64,000 bases of DNA, from positions 92,401,353-92,465,352 of the forward strand of contig OY744535.1 of assembly GCA_963556195.1 (NCBI GenBank), written 5' to 3'. The notes under the pieces were generated by a model, which saw only the letters and a list, made by a program, of their open reading frames with translations, was not told the DNA's origin and made no database searches. Position numbers and translations under genes: made by a program. This document shows, piece after piece, positions 36,101 through 50,843 of this stretch; position 1 is the stretch's first letter; each line of letters begins with the position of its first letter. Source of the DNA: Sepiola atlantica (taxonomy: Eukaryota; Mollusca; Cephalopoda; Sepiida; Sepiolidae).

Positions 36101-39100
36101 AAACTATATTATAAGTTTTGATCGCTCTCATTTTTATACTACTTGAAGCCAAAACTATATGATAAGTTTTGATCGCTATCTTTTTATATCTACTTGAAGC
36201 CAAAACTATATTATTAGTTTTGATCGCTATCTTTTTATATCTACTTGAAGCCAAACCTATATTATTAGTTTTGATCGCTATCTTTTTATATCTACTTGAA
36301 GCCAAACCTATATTATTAGTTTTGATCGCTATCTTTTTATATCTACTTGAAGCCAAAACTATATTATTAGTTTTGATCGCTCTCTTTTTATACTAATTGA
36401 AGCCGAAACTATATGATAAGTTTTGATCGCTTTCTTTTTATACTTCTTGAAGCCAAAACTATATTATAAGTTTTGATCGCTTATTTTTATACTTCTTGAA
36501 GCCAAAACTATATGATAAGTTTTGATCGCTCTCTTTTTATACTAATTGAAGCCAAAACTATATGATAAGATTTGATCGCTCTCTTTTTTATTCTACTTGA
36601 AGCCGAAACTATATCATAAGTTTTGATCGCTTATTTTTATACTTCTTGAAGCCAAAACTATATGATAAGTTTTGATCGCTATCTTTTTATATCTACTTGA
36701 AGCCAAAACTATATTATTAGTTTTGATCGCTTATTTTTATATCTACTTGAAGCCAAAACTATATTATTAGTTTTGATCGCTCTCTTTTTATATCTACTTG
36801 AAGCCAAAACTATATGATAAGTTTTGATTGCTCTCTTTTTATATCTACTTGAAGCCAAAACTATATTATAAGTTTTGATTGCTCTCTTTTTATACTACTT
36901 GAAGCCAAAACTATATTATAAGTTTTGATCGCTCTCTTTTTATACTACTTGAAGCCAAAACTATATGATAAGTTTTGATCGCTATCTTTTTATATCTACT
37001 TGAAGCCAAAACTATATTATTAGTTTTGATCGCTATCTTTTTATATCTACTTGAAGCCAAAACTATATTATTAGTTTTGATCGCTATCTTTTTATATCTA
37101 CTTGAAGCCAAACCTATATTATTAGTTTTGATCGCTATCTTTTAATATCTACTTGAAGCCAAACCTATATTATTAGTTTTGATCGCTATCTTTTTATATC
37201 TACTTGAAGCCAAAACTATATTATTAGTTTTGATCGCTCTCTTTTTATACTAATTGAAGCCAAAACTATATTAGAAGTTTTGATCGCTCTCTTTTTATAC
37301 TACTTGAAGCCGAAATTATATGATAAGTTTTGATCGCTTATTTTTATACTTCTTGAAGCCAAAACTATATGATAAGTTTTGATCGCTCTCTTTTTATATT
37401 ACTTGAAGCCGAAACTATATGATAAGTTTTGATCGCTCTCTTTTTATACTACTTGAAGCCGAAACTATATCATAAGTTTTGATCGCTTATTTTTATACTT
37501 CTTGAAGCCAAAACTATATGATAAGTTTTGATCGCTCTCTTTTTATACTAATTGAAGCCAAAACTATATGATAAGTTTTGATCGCTCTCTTTTTATACTA
37601 CTTGAAGCCGAAACTATATCATAAGTTTTGATCGCTTATTTTTATACTTCTTGAAGCCAAAACTATATGATAAGTTTTAATCGCTCTCTTTTTATACTAC
37701 TTGAAGCCAAAACTATATTATAAGTTTTGATCGCTATCTTTTTATACTACTTGAAGCCAAAACTATATGATAAGTTTTGATCGCTATCTTTTTATATCTA
37801 CTTGAAGCCAAAACTATATTATTAGTTTTGATCGCTATCTTTTTATATCTACTTGAAGCCAAAACTATATTATAAATTTTGATCGCTATCTTTTTATATC
37901 TACTTGAAGCCAAACCTATATTATTAGTTTTGATCGCTATCTTTTTATATCTACTTGAAGCCAAAACTATATTATTAGTTTTGATCGCTATCTTTTTATA
38001 TCTACTTGAAGCCAAAACTATATTATTAGTTTTGATCGCTCTCTTTTTATACTAATTGAAGCCAAAACTATATTAGAAGTTTTGATCGCTCTCTTTTTAT
38101 ACTACTTGAAGCCGAAACTATATCATAAGTTTTGATCGCTTATTTTAATACTTCTTGAAGCCAAAACTATATGATAAGTTTTGATCGCTCTCTTTTTATA
38201 TTACTTGAAGCCGAAACTATATGATAAGTTTTGATCGCTCTCTTTTTATACTACTTGAAGCCGAAACTATATCATAAGTTTTGATCGCTTATTTTTATAC
38301 TTCTTGAAGCCAAAACTATATGATAAGTTTTGATCGCTCTGTTTTTATACTAATTGAAGCCGAAACTATATGATAAGTTTTGATCGCTTTCTTTTTATAC
38401 TTCTTGAAGCCAAAACTATATTATAAGTTTTGATCGCTTATTTTTATACTTCTTGAAGCCAAAACTATATGATAAGTTTTGATCGCTCTCTTTTTATACT
38501 AATTGAAGCCAAAACTATATGATAAGTTTTGATCGCTCTCTTTTTATACTACTTGAAGCCGAAACTATATTATAAGTTTTGATCGCTTATTTTTATACTT
38601 CTTGAAGCCAAAACTATATGATAAGTTTTGATCGCTCTCTTTTTATACTAATTGAAGCCGAAACTATATCATAAGTTTTGATCGCTTATTTTTATACTTC
38701 TTGAATCCAAAACTATATGATAAGTCTTGATCGCTCTCTTTTTATACTAATTGAAGCCAAAACTATATGATAAGTTTTGATCGCTCACTTTTTATACTAA
38801 TTGAAGCCAAAACTATATGATAAGTTTTGATCGCTCTCTTTTTATACTACTTGAAGCCGAAACTATATCATAAGTTTTGATCGCTTATTTTTATACTTCT
38901 TGAAGCCAAAACTATATGATAAGTTTTGATCGCTCTCTTTTTATACTAATTGAAGCCGAAACTATATCATAAGTTTTGATCGCTCTCTTTTTATACTAAT
39001 TGAAGCCAAAACTATATGATAAGTTTTGATCGCTCTCTTTTTATACTAATTGAAGTTAAAACTATATGATAAGTTTTGATCGCTCTCTTTTTACACTAAT

Positions 39101-42100
39101 TGAAGCCGAAACTATATCATAAGTTTTGATCGCTTATTTTTATACTTCTTGAAGCCAAAACTATATGATAAGTTTTGATCGCTCTCTTTTTATACTAATT
39201 GAAGCCAAAACTATATGATAAGTTTTGATCGCTCCTTTTTTTATACTACTTGAAGCCGAAACTATATCATAATTTTGATCGCTTATTTTTATACTTCTTG
39301 AAGCCAAAACTATATGATAAGTTTTGATCGCTCTCTTTTTATACTTCTTGAAGCCAAAACTATATGATAAGTTTTGATCGCTCTCTTTTTATACTAATTG
39401 AAGCCAAAACTATATGATAAGTTTTGATCGCTCTCTTTTTATACTACTTGAAGCCGAAATTATATCATAAGTTTTGATCGCTTATTTTTATACTTCTTGA
39501 AGCCAAAACTATATGATAAGTTTTGATCGCTCTCTTTTTATACTAATTGAAGCCAAAACTATATGATAAGTTTTGATCGCTCACTTTTTATACTAATTGA
39601 AGCCAAAACTATATGATAAGTTTTGATCGCTCTCTTTTTATACTACTTGAAGCCGAAACTATATCATAAGTTTTGATCGCTATCTTTTTATATCTACTTG
39701 AAGCCAAAACTATATGATAAGTTTTGATTGCTCTCTTTTTATATCTACTTGAAGCCAAAACTATATTATAAGTTTTGATTGCTCTCTTTTTATACTACTT
39801 GAAGCCAAAACTATATTATAAGTTTTGATCGCTCTCCTTTTATACTACTTGAAGCCAAAACTATATGATAAGTTTTGATCGCTATCTTTTTATATCTACT
39901 TGAAGCCAAAACTATATTATTAGTTTTGATCGCTATCTTTTTATATCTACTTGAAGCCAAAACTATATTATTAGTTTTGATCGCTATCTTTTTATATCTA
40001 CTTGAAGCCAAACCTATATTATTAGTTTTGATCGCTATCTTTTTATATCTACTTGAAGCCAAACCTATATTATTAGTTTTGATCGCTATCTTTTTATATC
40101 TACTTGAAGCCAAAACTATATTATTAGTTTTGATCGCTCTCTTTTTATACTAATTGAAGCCAAAACTATATGATAAGTTTTGATCGCTCTCTTTTTATAC
40201 TACTTGAAGCCGAAACTATATCATAAGTTTTGATCGCTTATTTTTATACTTCTTGAAGCCAAAACTATATGATAAGTTTGATCGCTCTCTTTTTATACTA
40301 ATTGAAGCCAAAACTATATGATAAGTTTTGATCGCTCTCTTTTTATACTACTTGAAGCCGAAACTATATCATAAGTTTTGATCGCTTATTTTTATACTTC
40401 TTGAATCCAAAACTATATGATAAGTTTTGATCGCTCTCTTTTTATACTAATTGAAGCCAAAACTATATGATAAGTTTTGATCGCTCACATTTTATACTAA
40501 TTGAAGCCAAAACTATATGATAAGTTTTGATCGCTCTCTTTTTATACTACTTGAAGCCGAAACTATATCATAAGTTTTGATCGCTTATTTTTATACTTCT
40601 TGAAGCCAAAACTATATGATAAGTTTGATCGCTCTCTTTTTATACTAATTGAAGCCAAAACTATATGATAAGTTTTGATCGCTCTCTTTTTATACTACTT
40701 GAAGCCGAAACTATATCATAAGTGTTGATCGCTTATTTTTATACTTCTTGAATCCAAAACTATATGATAAGTTTTGATCGCTCTCTTTTTATACTAATTG
40801 AAGCCAAAACTATATGATAAGTTTTGATCGCTCACATTTTATACTAATTGAAGCCAAAACTATATGATAAGTTTTGATCGCTCTCTTTTTATACTACTTG
40901 AAGCCGAAACTATATCATAAGTTTTGATCGCTTATTTTTATACTTCTTGAAGCCAAAACTATATGATAAGTTTTGATCGCTCTCTTTTTATACTAATTGA
41001 AGCCGAAACTATATGATAAGTTTTGATCGCTCTCTTTTTATACTAATTGAAGCCAAAACTATATGATAAGTTTTGATCGCTCTCTTTTTATACTAATTGA
41101 AGCCAAAACTATATGATGAGTTTTGATCGCTCTCTTTTTACACTAATTGAAGCCGAAACTATATCATAAGTTTTGATCGCTTATTTTTATACTTCTTGGA
41201 GCCAAAACTATATGATAAGTTTTGATCGCTCTCTTTTCATACTAATTGAAGCCAAAACTATATGATAAGTTTTGATCGCTCTCTTTTTATACTACTTGAA
41301 GCCGAAACTATATCATAAGTTTTGATCGCTTATTTTTATACTAATTGAAGCCAAAACTATATGATAAGTTTTGATCGCTCTCTTTTTATACTAATTGAAG
41401 CCAAAACTATATCATAAGTTTTGATCGCTCTCTTTTTATACTAATTGAAGCCAAAACTATATTATAAGTTTTGATTGCTCTCTTTTTATACTACTTGAAG
41501 CCAAAACTATATTATAAGTTTTGATCGCTCTCCTTTTATACTACTTGAAGCCAAAACTATATGATAAGTTTTGATCGCTATCTCTTTATATCTACTTGAA
41601 GCCAAAACTATATTATTAGTTTTGATCGCTATCTTTTTATATCTACTTGAAGCCAAAACTATATTATTAGTTTTGATCGCTATCTTTTTATATCTACTTG
41701 AAGCCAAACTTATATTATTAGTTTTGATCGCTATCTTTTTATATCTACTTGAAGCCAAACCTATATTATTAGTTTTGATCGCTATCTTTTTATATCTACT
41801 TGAAGCCAAAACTATATTATTAGTTTTGATCGCTATCTTTTTATACTAATTGAAGCCAAAACTATATTAGAAGTTTTGATCGCTCTCGTTTTATACTACT
41901 TGAAGCCGAAACTATATGATAAGTTTTGATCGCTTATTTTTATACTTCTTGAAGCCAACACTATATGATAAGTTTTGATCGCTCTCTTTTTATATTACTT
42001 GAAGCCGAAACTATATGATAAGTTTTGATCGCTCTCTTATTATACTACTTGAAGCCGAAACTATATCATAAGTTTTGATCGCTTATTTTTATACTTCTTG

Positions 42101-45100
42101 AAGCCAAAACTATATGATAAGTTTTGATCGCTCTCTTTTTATACTAATTGAAGCCGAAACTATATGATAAGTTTTGATCGCTTTCTTTTTATACTTCTTG
42201 AAGCCAAAACAATATTATAAGTTTTGATCGCTTATTTTTATACTTCTTGAAGCCAAAACTATATGATAAGTTTTGATCGCTCTCTTTTTATACTAATTGA
42301 AGCCAAAACTATATGATAAGTTTTGATCGCTCTCTGTTTATACTACTTGAAGCCGAAACTATATGATAAGTTTTGATCGCTCTCTTTTTATACTAATTGA
42401 AGCCAAAACTATATTAGAAGTTTTGATCGCTCTCTTTTTATACTAATTGAAGCCAAAACTATATGATGAGTTTTGATCGCTCTCTTTTTACACTAATTGA
42501 AGCCGAAACTATATCATAAGTTTTGATCGCTTATTTTTATACTTCTTGAAGCCAAAACTATATGATAAGTTTTGATCGCTCTCTTTTTATACTAATTGAA
42601 GCCAAAACTATATGATAAGTTTTGATCGCTCTCTTTTTATACTACTTGAAGCCGAAACTATATCATAAGTTTTGATCGCTTATTTTTATACTTCTTGAAT
42701 CCAAAACTATATGATAAGTTTTGATCGCTCTCTTTTTATACTAATTGAAGCCAAAACTATATTAGAAGTTTTGATCGCTCTCTTTTTATACTAATTGAAG
42801 CCAAAACTATATGATGAGTTTTGATCGCTCTCTTTTTACACTAATGGAAGCCGAAACTATATCATAAGTTTTGATCGCTTATTTTTATACTTCTTGAAGC
42901 CAAAACTATATGATAAGTTTTGATCGCTCTCTTTTTATACTAATTGAAGCCAAAACTATATGATAAGTTTTGATCGCTCACTTTTTATACTAATTGAAGC
43001 CAAAACTATATGATAAGTTTTGATCGCTCTCTTTTTATACTACTTGAAGCCGAAACTATATCATAAGTTTTGATCGCTTATTTTTATACTTCTTGAAGCC
43101 AAAACTATATGATAAGTTTTGATCGCTCTCTTTTTATACTAATTGAAGCCGAAACTATATGATAAGTTTTGATCGCTCTCTTTTTATACTACTTGAAGCC
43201 AAAACTATATTATAAGTTTTGATCGCTTATTTTTATACTTCTTGAAGCCAAAACTATATGATAAGTTTTGATCGCTCTCTATTTATACTAATTGAAGCCA
43301 AAACTATATGATAAGTTTTGATCGCTCTCTTTTTATACTACTTGAAGCCAAAACTATATCATAAGTTTTGATCGCTTATTTTTATACTTCTTGAAGCCAA
43401 AACTATATGATAAGTTTTGATCGCTCTCTTTTTATACTACTTGAAGCCAAAACTATATGATAAGTTTTGATCGCTCTCTTTTTATACTACTTGAAGCCGA
43501 AACTATATCATAAGTTTTGATCGCTTATTTTTATACTTCTTGAAGCCAAAACTATATGATAAGTTTTGATCGCTCTCTTTTTATACTAATTGAAGCCAAA
43601 ACTATATGATAAGTTTTGATCGCTCTCTTTTTATACTAATTGAAGCCAAAACTATATGATAAGTTTTGATCGCTCTCTTTTTATACTAATTGAAGCCAAA
43701 ACTATATGATAAGTTTTGATCGCTCTCTTTTTATACTAATTGAAGCCAAAACTATATTATAAGTTTTGATTGCTCTCTTTTTATACTACTTGAAGCCAAA
43801 ACTATATTATAAGTTTTGATCGCTCTCCTTTTGTACTACTTGAAGCCAAAACTATATGATAAGTTTTGATCGCTATCTCTTTATATCTACTTGAAGCCCA
43901 AACTATATTATTAGTTTTGATCGCTATCTTTTTATATCTACTTGAAGCCAAAACTATATTATTAGTTTTTATCGCTATCTTTTTATATCTACTTGAAGCC
44001 AAACTTATATTATTAGTTTTGATCGCTATCTTTTTATATCTACTTGAAGCCAAACCTATATTATTAGTTTGGATCGCTATCTTTTTATATCTACTTGAAG
44101 CCAAAACTATATTATTAGTTTTGATCGCTCTCTTTTTATACTAATTGAAGCCAAAACTATATTAGAAGTTTTGATCGCTCTCGTTTTATACTACTTGAAG
44201 CCGAAACTATATGATAAGTTTTGATCGCTTATTTTTATACTTCTTGAAGCCAAAACTATATGATAAGTTTTGATCGCTCTCTTTTTATATTACTTGAAGC
44301 CGAAACTATATGATAAGTTTTGATCGCTCTCTTTTTATACTACTTGAAGCCGAAACTATATCATAAGTTTTGATCGCTTATTTTTATACTTCTTGAAGCC
44401 AAAACTATATGATAAGTTTTGATCGCTCTCTTTTTATACTAATTGAAGCCGAAACTATATGATAAGTTTTGATCGCTCTCTTTTTATACTTCTTGAAGCC
44501 AAAACAATATTATAAGTTTTGATCGCTTATTTTTATACTTCTTGAAGCCAAAACTATATGATAAGTTTTGATCGCTCTCTTTTTATACTAATTGAAGCCA
44601 AAACTATATGATAAGTTTTGATCGCTCTCTTTTTATACTACTTGAAGCCGAAACTATATGATAAGTTTTGATCGCTCTCTTTTTATACTAATTGAAGCCA
44701 AAACTATATTAGAAGTTTTGATCGCTCTCTTTTTATACTAATTGAAGCCAAAACTATATGATGAGTTTTGATCGCTCTCTTTTTACACTAATTGAAGCCG
44801 AAACTATATCATAAGTTTTGATCGCTTATTTTTATACTTCTTGAAGCCAAAACTATATGATAAGTTTTGATCGCTCTCTTTTTATACTACTTGAAGCCGA
44901 AACTATATCATAAGTTTTGATCGCTCTCTTTTTATACTACTTGAAGCCGAAACTATATCATAAGTTTTGATCGCTTATTTTTATACTTCTTGAATCCAAA
45001 ACTATATGATAAGTTTTGATCGCTCTCTTTTTATACTAATTGAAGCCGAAACTATATGATAAGTTTTGATCGCTCTCTTTTTATACTAATTGAAGCCAAA

Positions 45101-48100
45101 ACTATATGATAAGTTTTGATCGCTCTCTTTTTATACTAATTGAAGCCAAAACTATATGATAAGTTTTGATCGCTCTCTTTTTACACTAATTGAAGCCGAA
45201 ACTATATCATAAGTTTTGATCGCTTATTTTTATACTTCTTGAAGCCAAAACTATATGATAAGTTTATATCGCTCTCTTTTTATACTAATTGAAGCCAAAA
45301 CTATATGATAAGTTTTGATCGCTCCTTTTTTATACTACTTGAAGCCGAAACTATATCATAAGTTTTGATCGCTTATTTTTATACTTCTTGAAGCCAAAAC
45401 TATATGATAAGTTTTGATCGCTCTCTTTTTATACTTCTTGAAGCCAAAACTATATGATAAGTTTTGATCGCTTTCTTTTTATACTAATTGAAGCCAAAAC
45501 TATATGATAAGTTTTGATCGCTCTCTTTTTATACTACTTGAAGCCGAAACTATATCATAAGTTTTGATCGCTTATTTTTATACTTCTTGAAGCCAAAACT
45601 ATATGATAAGTTTTGATCGCTCTCTTTTTATACTAATTGAAGCCAAAACTATATGATAAGTTTTGATCGCTCACTTTTTATACTAATTGAAGCCAAAACT
45701 ATATGATAAGTTTTGATCGCTCTCTTTTTATACTACTTGAAGCCGAAACTATATCATAAGTTTTGATCGCTTATTTTTATACTTCTTGAAGCCAAAACTA
45801 TATGATAAGTTTTGATCGCTCTCTTTTTATACTAATTGAAGCCGAAACTATATGATAAGTTTTGATCGCTCTCTTTTTATACTTCTTGAAGCCAAAACTA
45901 TATTATAAGTTTTGATCGCTTATTTTTATACTTCTTGAAGCCAAAACTATATGATAAGTTTTTATCGCTCTCTTTTTATACTAATTGAAGCCAAAACTAT
46001 ATGATAAGTTTTGATCGCTCTCTTTTTATACTACTTGAAGCCAAAACTATATCATAAGTTTTGATCGCTTATTTTTATACTTCTTGAAGCCAAAACTATA
46101 TGATAAGTTTTGATCGCTCTCTTTTTGTACTACTTGAAGCCAAAACTATATGATCAGTTTTGATCGCTCTCTTTTTATACTAATTGAAGCCAAAACTATA
46201 TGATAAGTTTTGATCGCTCTCTTTTTATACTAATTGAAGCCAAAACTATATAAGTTTTGATCGCTCTCTTTTTTAACTACTTGAAGCCGAAACTATATCA
46301 TAAGTTTTGATCGCTTATTTTTATACTTCTTGAAGCCAAAACTATATGATAAGTTTTGATCGCTCTCTTTTTATACTACTTGAAGCCGAAACTATATCAT
46401 AAGTTTTGATCGCTTATTTTTATACTTCTTGAAGCCAAAACTATATGAGAAGTTTTGATCGCTCTCTTTTTATACTAATTGAAGCCAAAACTATATGATA
46501 AGTTTTGATCGCTCTCTTTTTATACTACGTGAAGCCGAAACTATATCATAAGTTTTGATCGCTTATTTTTATAATTCTTGAAGCCAAAACTATATGATAA
46601 GTTTTGATCGCTCTCTTTTTATACTAATTGAAGCCAAAACTATATGATAAGTTTTGATCGCTCTCTTTTTATACTACTTGAAGCCGAAACTATATCATAA
46701 GTTTTGATCGCTTATTTTTATACTTCTTGAAGCCAAAACTATATGATAAGTTTTGATCGCTCTCTTTTTATACTACTTGAAGCCGAAACTATATCATAAG
46801 TTTTGATCGCTTATTTTTATACTTCTTGAAGCCAAAACTATATGATAAGTTTTGATCGCTCTCTTTTTATACTAATTGAAGCCAAAACTATATGATAAGT
46901 TTTGATCGCTCTCTTTTTATACTAATTGAAGCCGAAACTATATCATAAGTTTTGATCGCTTATTTTTATACTTCTTGAAGCCAAAACTATATGATAAGTT
47001 TTGATCCTCTCTTTTTATACTAATTGAAGCCAAAACTATATGATAAGTTTTGATCGCTCTCTTTTTATACTACTTGAAGCCGAAACTATATCATAAGTTT
47101 TGATCGTTTATTTTTATACTTCTTGAAGCCAAAACTATATGATAAGTTTTGATCGCTCTCTTTTTATACTAATTGAAGCCAAAACTATATGATAAGTTTT
47201 GATCGCTCTCTTTTTATACTACTTGAAGCCGAAACTATATCATAAGTTTTGATCGCTTATTTTTATACTTCTTCAAGCCAAAACTATATGATAAGTTTTG
47301 ATCGCTCTCTTTTTATACTAATTGAAGCCAAAACTATATGATAAGTTTTGATCGCTCTCTTTTTATACTACTTGAAGCCGAAACTATATCATAAGTTTTG
47401 ATCGCTTATTTTTATACTTCTTGAAGCCAAAACTATATGATAAGTTTTGATCGCTCTCTTTTTATACTAATTGAAGCCAAATTATATGATAAGTTTTGAT
47501 CGCTCTCTTTTTATACTTCTTGAAGCCGAAACTATATCATAAGTTTTGATCGCTTATTTTTATACTTCTTGAAGCCAAAACTATATGATAAGTTTTGATC
47601 GCTCTCTTTTTATACTAATTGAAGCCAAAACTATATGAGAAGGTTTGATCGCTCTCTTTTTATACTAATTGAAGCCAAAACTATATGATAAGTTTTGATC
47701 GCTCTCTGTTTATACTACTTGAAGCCGAAACTATATCATAAGTTTTGATCGCTCTCTTTTTATACTTCTTGAAGCCAAAACTATATGATAAGTTTTGATC
47801 GCTCTCTTTTTATACTAATTGAAGCCAAAACTATATGATAAGTTTTGATCGCTCTCTTTTTATACTAATTGAAGCCAAAACTATATGATAAGTTTTGATC
47901 GCTCTCTTTTTATACTACTTGAAGCCGAAACTATATCATAAGTTTTGATCGCTTATTTTTATACTTCTTGAAGCCAAAACTATATGATAAGTTTTGATCG
48001 CTATCTTTTTATACTAATTGAAGCCAAAACTATATGATAAGTTTTGATCGCTCTCTTTTTATACTACTTGAAGCCGAAACTATATCATAAGTTTTGATCG

Positions 48101-48360
48101 CTTATTTTTATACTTCTTGAAGCCAAAACTATATGATAAGTTTTGATCGCTCTCTTTTTATACTAATTGAAGCCAAAACTATATGATAAGTTTTGATCGC
48201 TCTCTTTTTATACTACTTGAAGCCGAAACTATATGATAAGTTTTGATCGCTCTCTCTTTATACTAATTGAAGCCAAAACTATATGATAAGTTTTGATCGC
48301 TCTCTTTTTATACTAATTGAAGCCAAAACTACATCATAAGTTTTGATCGCTTATTTTTAT
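33131..48360. repeat. ~50-bp satellite, block 4, with trimeric higher-order zone
   Basis: The first part repeats the block 2 variant order up to about 35.8 kb. From about 38 to 48.3 kb a three-unit pattern dominates: TACTAATTGAAGCCAAAAC...GATAAG, then TACTACTTGAAGCCGAAAC...CATAAG, then CGCTTATTTTTATACTTCTTG. The combined period is about 148 bp. Blocks at about 39.7-41.9 kb and 41.4-44.1 kb share further rare variants. The right edge at about 48,360 is abrupt. Confidence 0.95.
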
Positions 48361-49505
48361 ATCTACTTATCAGCTCTATACCCATTTTACAACTTTCCTA
48401 AAGATCAAGCGTCTTTCAAATTGACATAGTTAATTTTTTAAAAACATATAATAAATTAATATTCGCAAATATACACTCATGATTGTTTTTTTCCAGATTT
48501 CTAGATGTATTTAAAATATTTTCCTCGATAAAAAAATTAATAAAAATTATAAATCGAATTAATTAAAGTGTCATTGTCGTAAAAACCACATTTTATTGAT
48601 CAATTAAATAAAACTACTAGCAAAAACGTTTCTTATAACCTTCTTTCCATCTTACGACTGACTATAGCCATTTCCATTGCTGAAGATGTAGTTTGAATGG
48701 ACGTATCGCGAGATACATTATCTCTAACCTGAATATAGCCATTTACAGTGATGGCATATATCAGTTTTTGTCTAAGTTCCACAGTCTCAAATAAAAAATA
48801 TACATTACCAGATGAAAGAGATCTTTATTGATATGAATTACAGCCAGAGTAATTGAAAGTCTCAACTATAGCATAATATACAACTCTTACTTTCATCATG
48901 AAATACAATTACGAACAAATGTTTGCAATTATTTCGCCACTATCATCTAGTAAACTGTGTTTATGGTTTTTATTTCTTGTTGCAATCTATATACTACCGG
49001 TAAATAGTTCTTGTGGCTTAATTGTGAGGAAAAAAAGTTTACAAAGACAATTCGACTTTCCAACAGATTTCTAGAACAACTACTCTCTCTCTGCTCATCC
49101 CTCTTCTCTCAGAAAATAAACAAACTGCTTTCGATCTGTCGTTTCATTTATCTCAGTTGGTTTCTACATATGCTTATTATTTCTTGCAAATATGCAGATA
49201 CATATAACAACTATAAAAGTCTACAATTGTGAAGAAAAGCCTATTTTTCCTTTGGCAGATTGGCAGTCACGACATACGAAGCATCTCATTCTCTTTTCAG
49301 CTGGTAAGTGTTCCTATTTATAGTCACAATAATATTGGGATGCTTGCTAGTAAATATCTGATGATTTGAAGTGTAACGTTTATATTACAGAATCAATCGA
49401 GGCCAAAGAGTCAGCGTATGCAGTCAAGTGTTACCTACACTTGCTGTGCTCGCAACAGACATGGCGTCACGTGGTTAAAAGAGAAGGAGTGAAATAAGTA
49501 AAGAG
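48361..49505. other. Unique AT-rich spacer
   Basis: No gene or repeat recognised. The 73-codon frame at 49011-49232 has no recognisable domain. Confidence 0.5.
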
Positions 49506-49509
49506 TACT

Positions 49510-49610
49510 TTGCGCAGTGGATATAGTACTAAGTTATATTCAGTTCTAAGTGATAGTCATCTGAAGGTTCAAGGTTTAATCCTCGGTGCGGGCGATATGA
49601 AGGATTGCGA
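49510..49610 (+). mobile_element. Degenerate tRNA-like SINE head
   Basis: A-box-like TGCGCAGTGGATATAGTACT and a B-box-like GGTTTAATCC about 60 nt downstream, followed by TCGGTGCGGGCG. Degenerate, so the tRNA origin is tentative. Confidence 0.45.
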
Positions 49611-49659
49611 ATTACTGAAGACTTCTCCCAGTCATGCCTGACGGAACAAGAGCATGCTA

Positions 49660-49860
49660 CCGCCGTGGATTAAATAAAGGGTTCCGTTCGAAATTCCGTC
49701 CAGATTCCCGAGTTCGACAGAAATATTCACGAGTTCGAAGAGATACACCTGAATAAGGCCGCAGGTTACAGCGGCTAAAACGCTGTGATGATGAGACTGA
49801 AGATGAGAAATGTAGCCAGAATAACCAAAATTATACAACTTATCAATCCTTATCTCAAGA
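49660..49860 (+). mobile_element. Repeat family C, copy 1
   Basis: AAAGGGTTCCGTTCGAAATT, AGATTCCCGAGTTCGACAGA, then the HHR-like block CACCTGAATAAGGCCGCAGG, TTACAGCGGCTAAAACGCTG. Related copies at 53.34-53.53 kb (minus), 58.09 kb and 62.85-63.1 kb. The hairpin GCCGC...GCGGC matches an HHR stem II, but core bases are changed (CTGAATA, TAAAA), so I call it an HHR relic at most. Confidence 0.55.
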
Positions 49861-50025
49861 ATTAAGAAATAGGATACTCTAGATTTATCGAGACCGTTTA
49901 ATTGTCAATATCGTTACGGCCATCTCTCGACATATGTTGTTTACAATTGTGGGAATTATTACAGTCCATCACGTGGGTTTAAACAGTATTTACAGATCTA
50001 TGCTGTTCAGGTGGTTAATGCTAAT

Positions 50026-50330
50026 ATCGATAGCGCTCTATCCCTTAATAGACTTCACGAATGGCCTATGCTGGAAATCTCATTTCTTTGATCAATCATA
50101 ACTCAAAAACCAATAAACCTAATAAGTTAGATCTTTGCACAACATTTTTATTTGATAGGTTCTATAAGTGTGTATAATTTCAGCATCATTAGTCAAGGCA
50201 ACCCAGAGATCCAGAAAGGTTAGGCATGATTTTGTGTTATCCGTGTGTACGTACGTACATATGTGCTACGCTGTATCTCATCAACTATTTGATGGATTCA
50301 GCTTATTTTTGGCAGAGATAGAGGTTCTAG
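50026..50330 (+). repeat. Dispersed repeat E, copy 1
   Basis: Begins GCGCTCTATCCCTTAATAGA, includes GATCAATCATAACTCAAAAA, GTCAAGGCAACCCAGAGATC, an ACGTACGTAC stretch and ATCTCATCAACTATTTGATG. An inverted copy lies at 52815-53107. Non-coding. Class unknown. Confidence 0.75.
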
Positions 50331-50446
50331 GGTCTAGTTAATGGCATTTTAATTTCAGTTTACCATATACCTTAGTTTTCCAGAAAATTTCAAAAAACCT
50401 AAAAAATGACAAATGTATTGAGGCATACTCTTTACAAAATCAGTGA

Positions 50447-50843
50447 CATTCCATGAAAAATGCCAGTATACTGAAATCATATGCCCTTAATAGGGTTAAG
50501 ATGAAAATTTATATACACTAAATGTACAAAAGCAAGGAAATACCCAATTTTCTACTCTTTGATTGTCATTAAGGGTATGCGAGCACAACAGGGCTATGTA
50601 TTTTACTGGTAGGAATTTTTCATCGGCGCACCCCACACACTTCATCCACTCATGCATAGAGATTTATACTGTGATGTGATAATGAAATGGTTTGGTTGAT
50701 ATGTAGTCATTCCCTTAATTAATGACAATAGAAAGGTAAAAATTTTGGAATTTCCTTGCTTTTGTACATTTAGTGTATATGAATTTTCATCTTAACCCTA
50801 TTAAGGGCATATGATTTCAGTATACTGGCATTTTTCATGGAAT
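50447..50843. mobile_element. Foldback (long-TIR) element, ~397 bp
   Basis: Outer ends ATTCCATGAAAAATGCC and its exact complement. Inverted arms of about 130 bp (50447-~50580 and ~50715-50843) share TATACTGAAATCATATGCCC, GGGTTAAGATGAAAATT and AATGTACAAAAGCAAGGAAA with few mismatches. The centre (~50585-50710) is unrelated. No ORF. No target duplication obvious. Confidence 0.85.

Noticed and set aside
26125..44144. Repeated 17-residue frames (basic ASSRYKKIAIKT on minus, hydrophobic IFLYLLEAKTI on plus)
   Set aside because: They occur only where satellite units are exactly 51 bp and end when 48-50-bp units appear. Typical satellite artefact.
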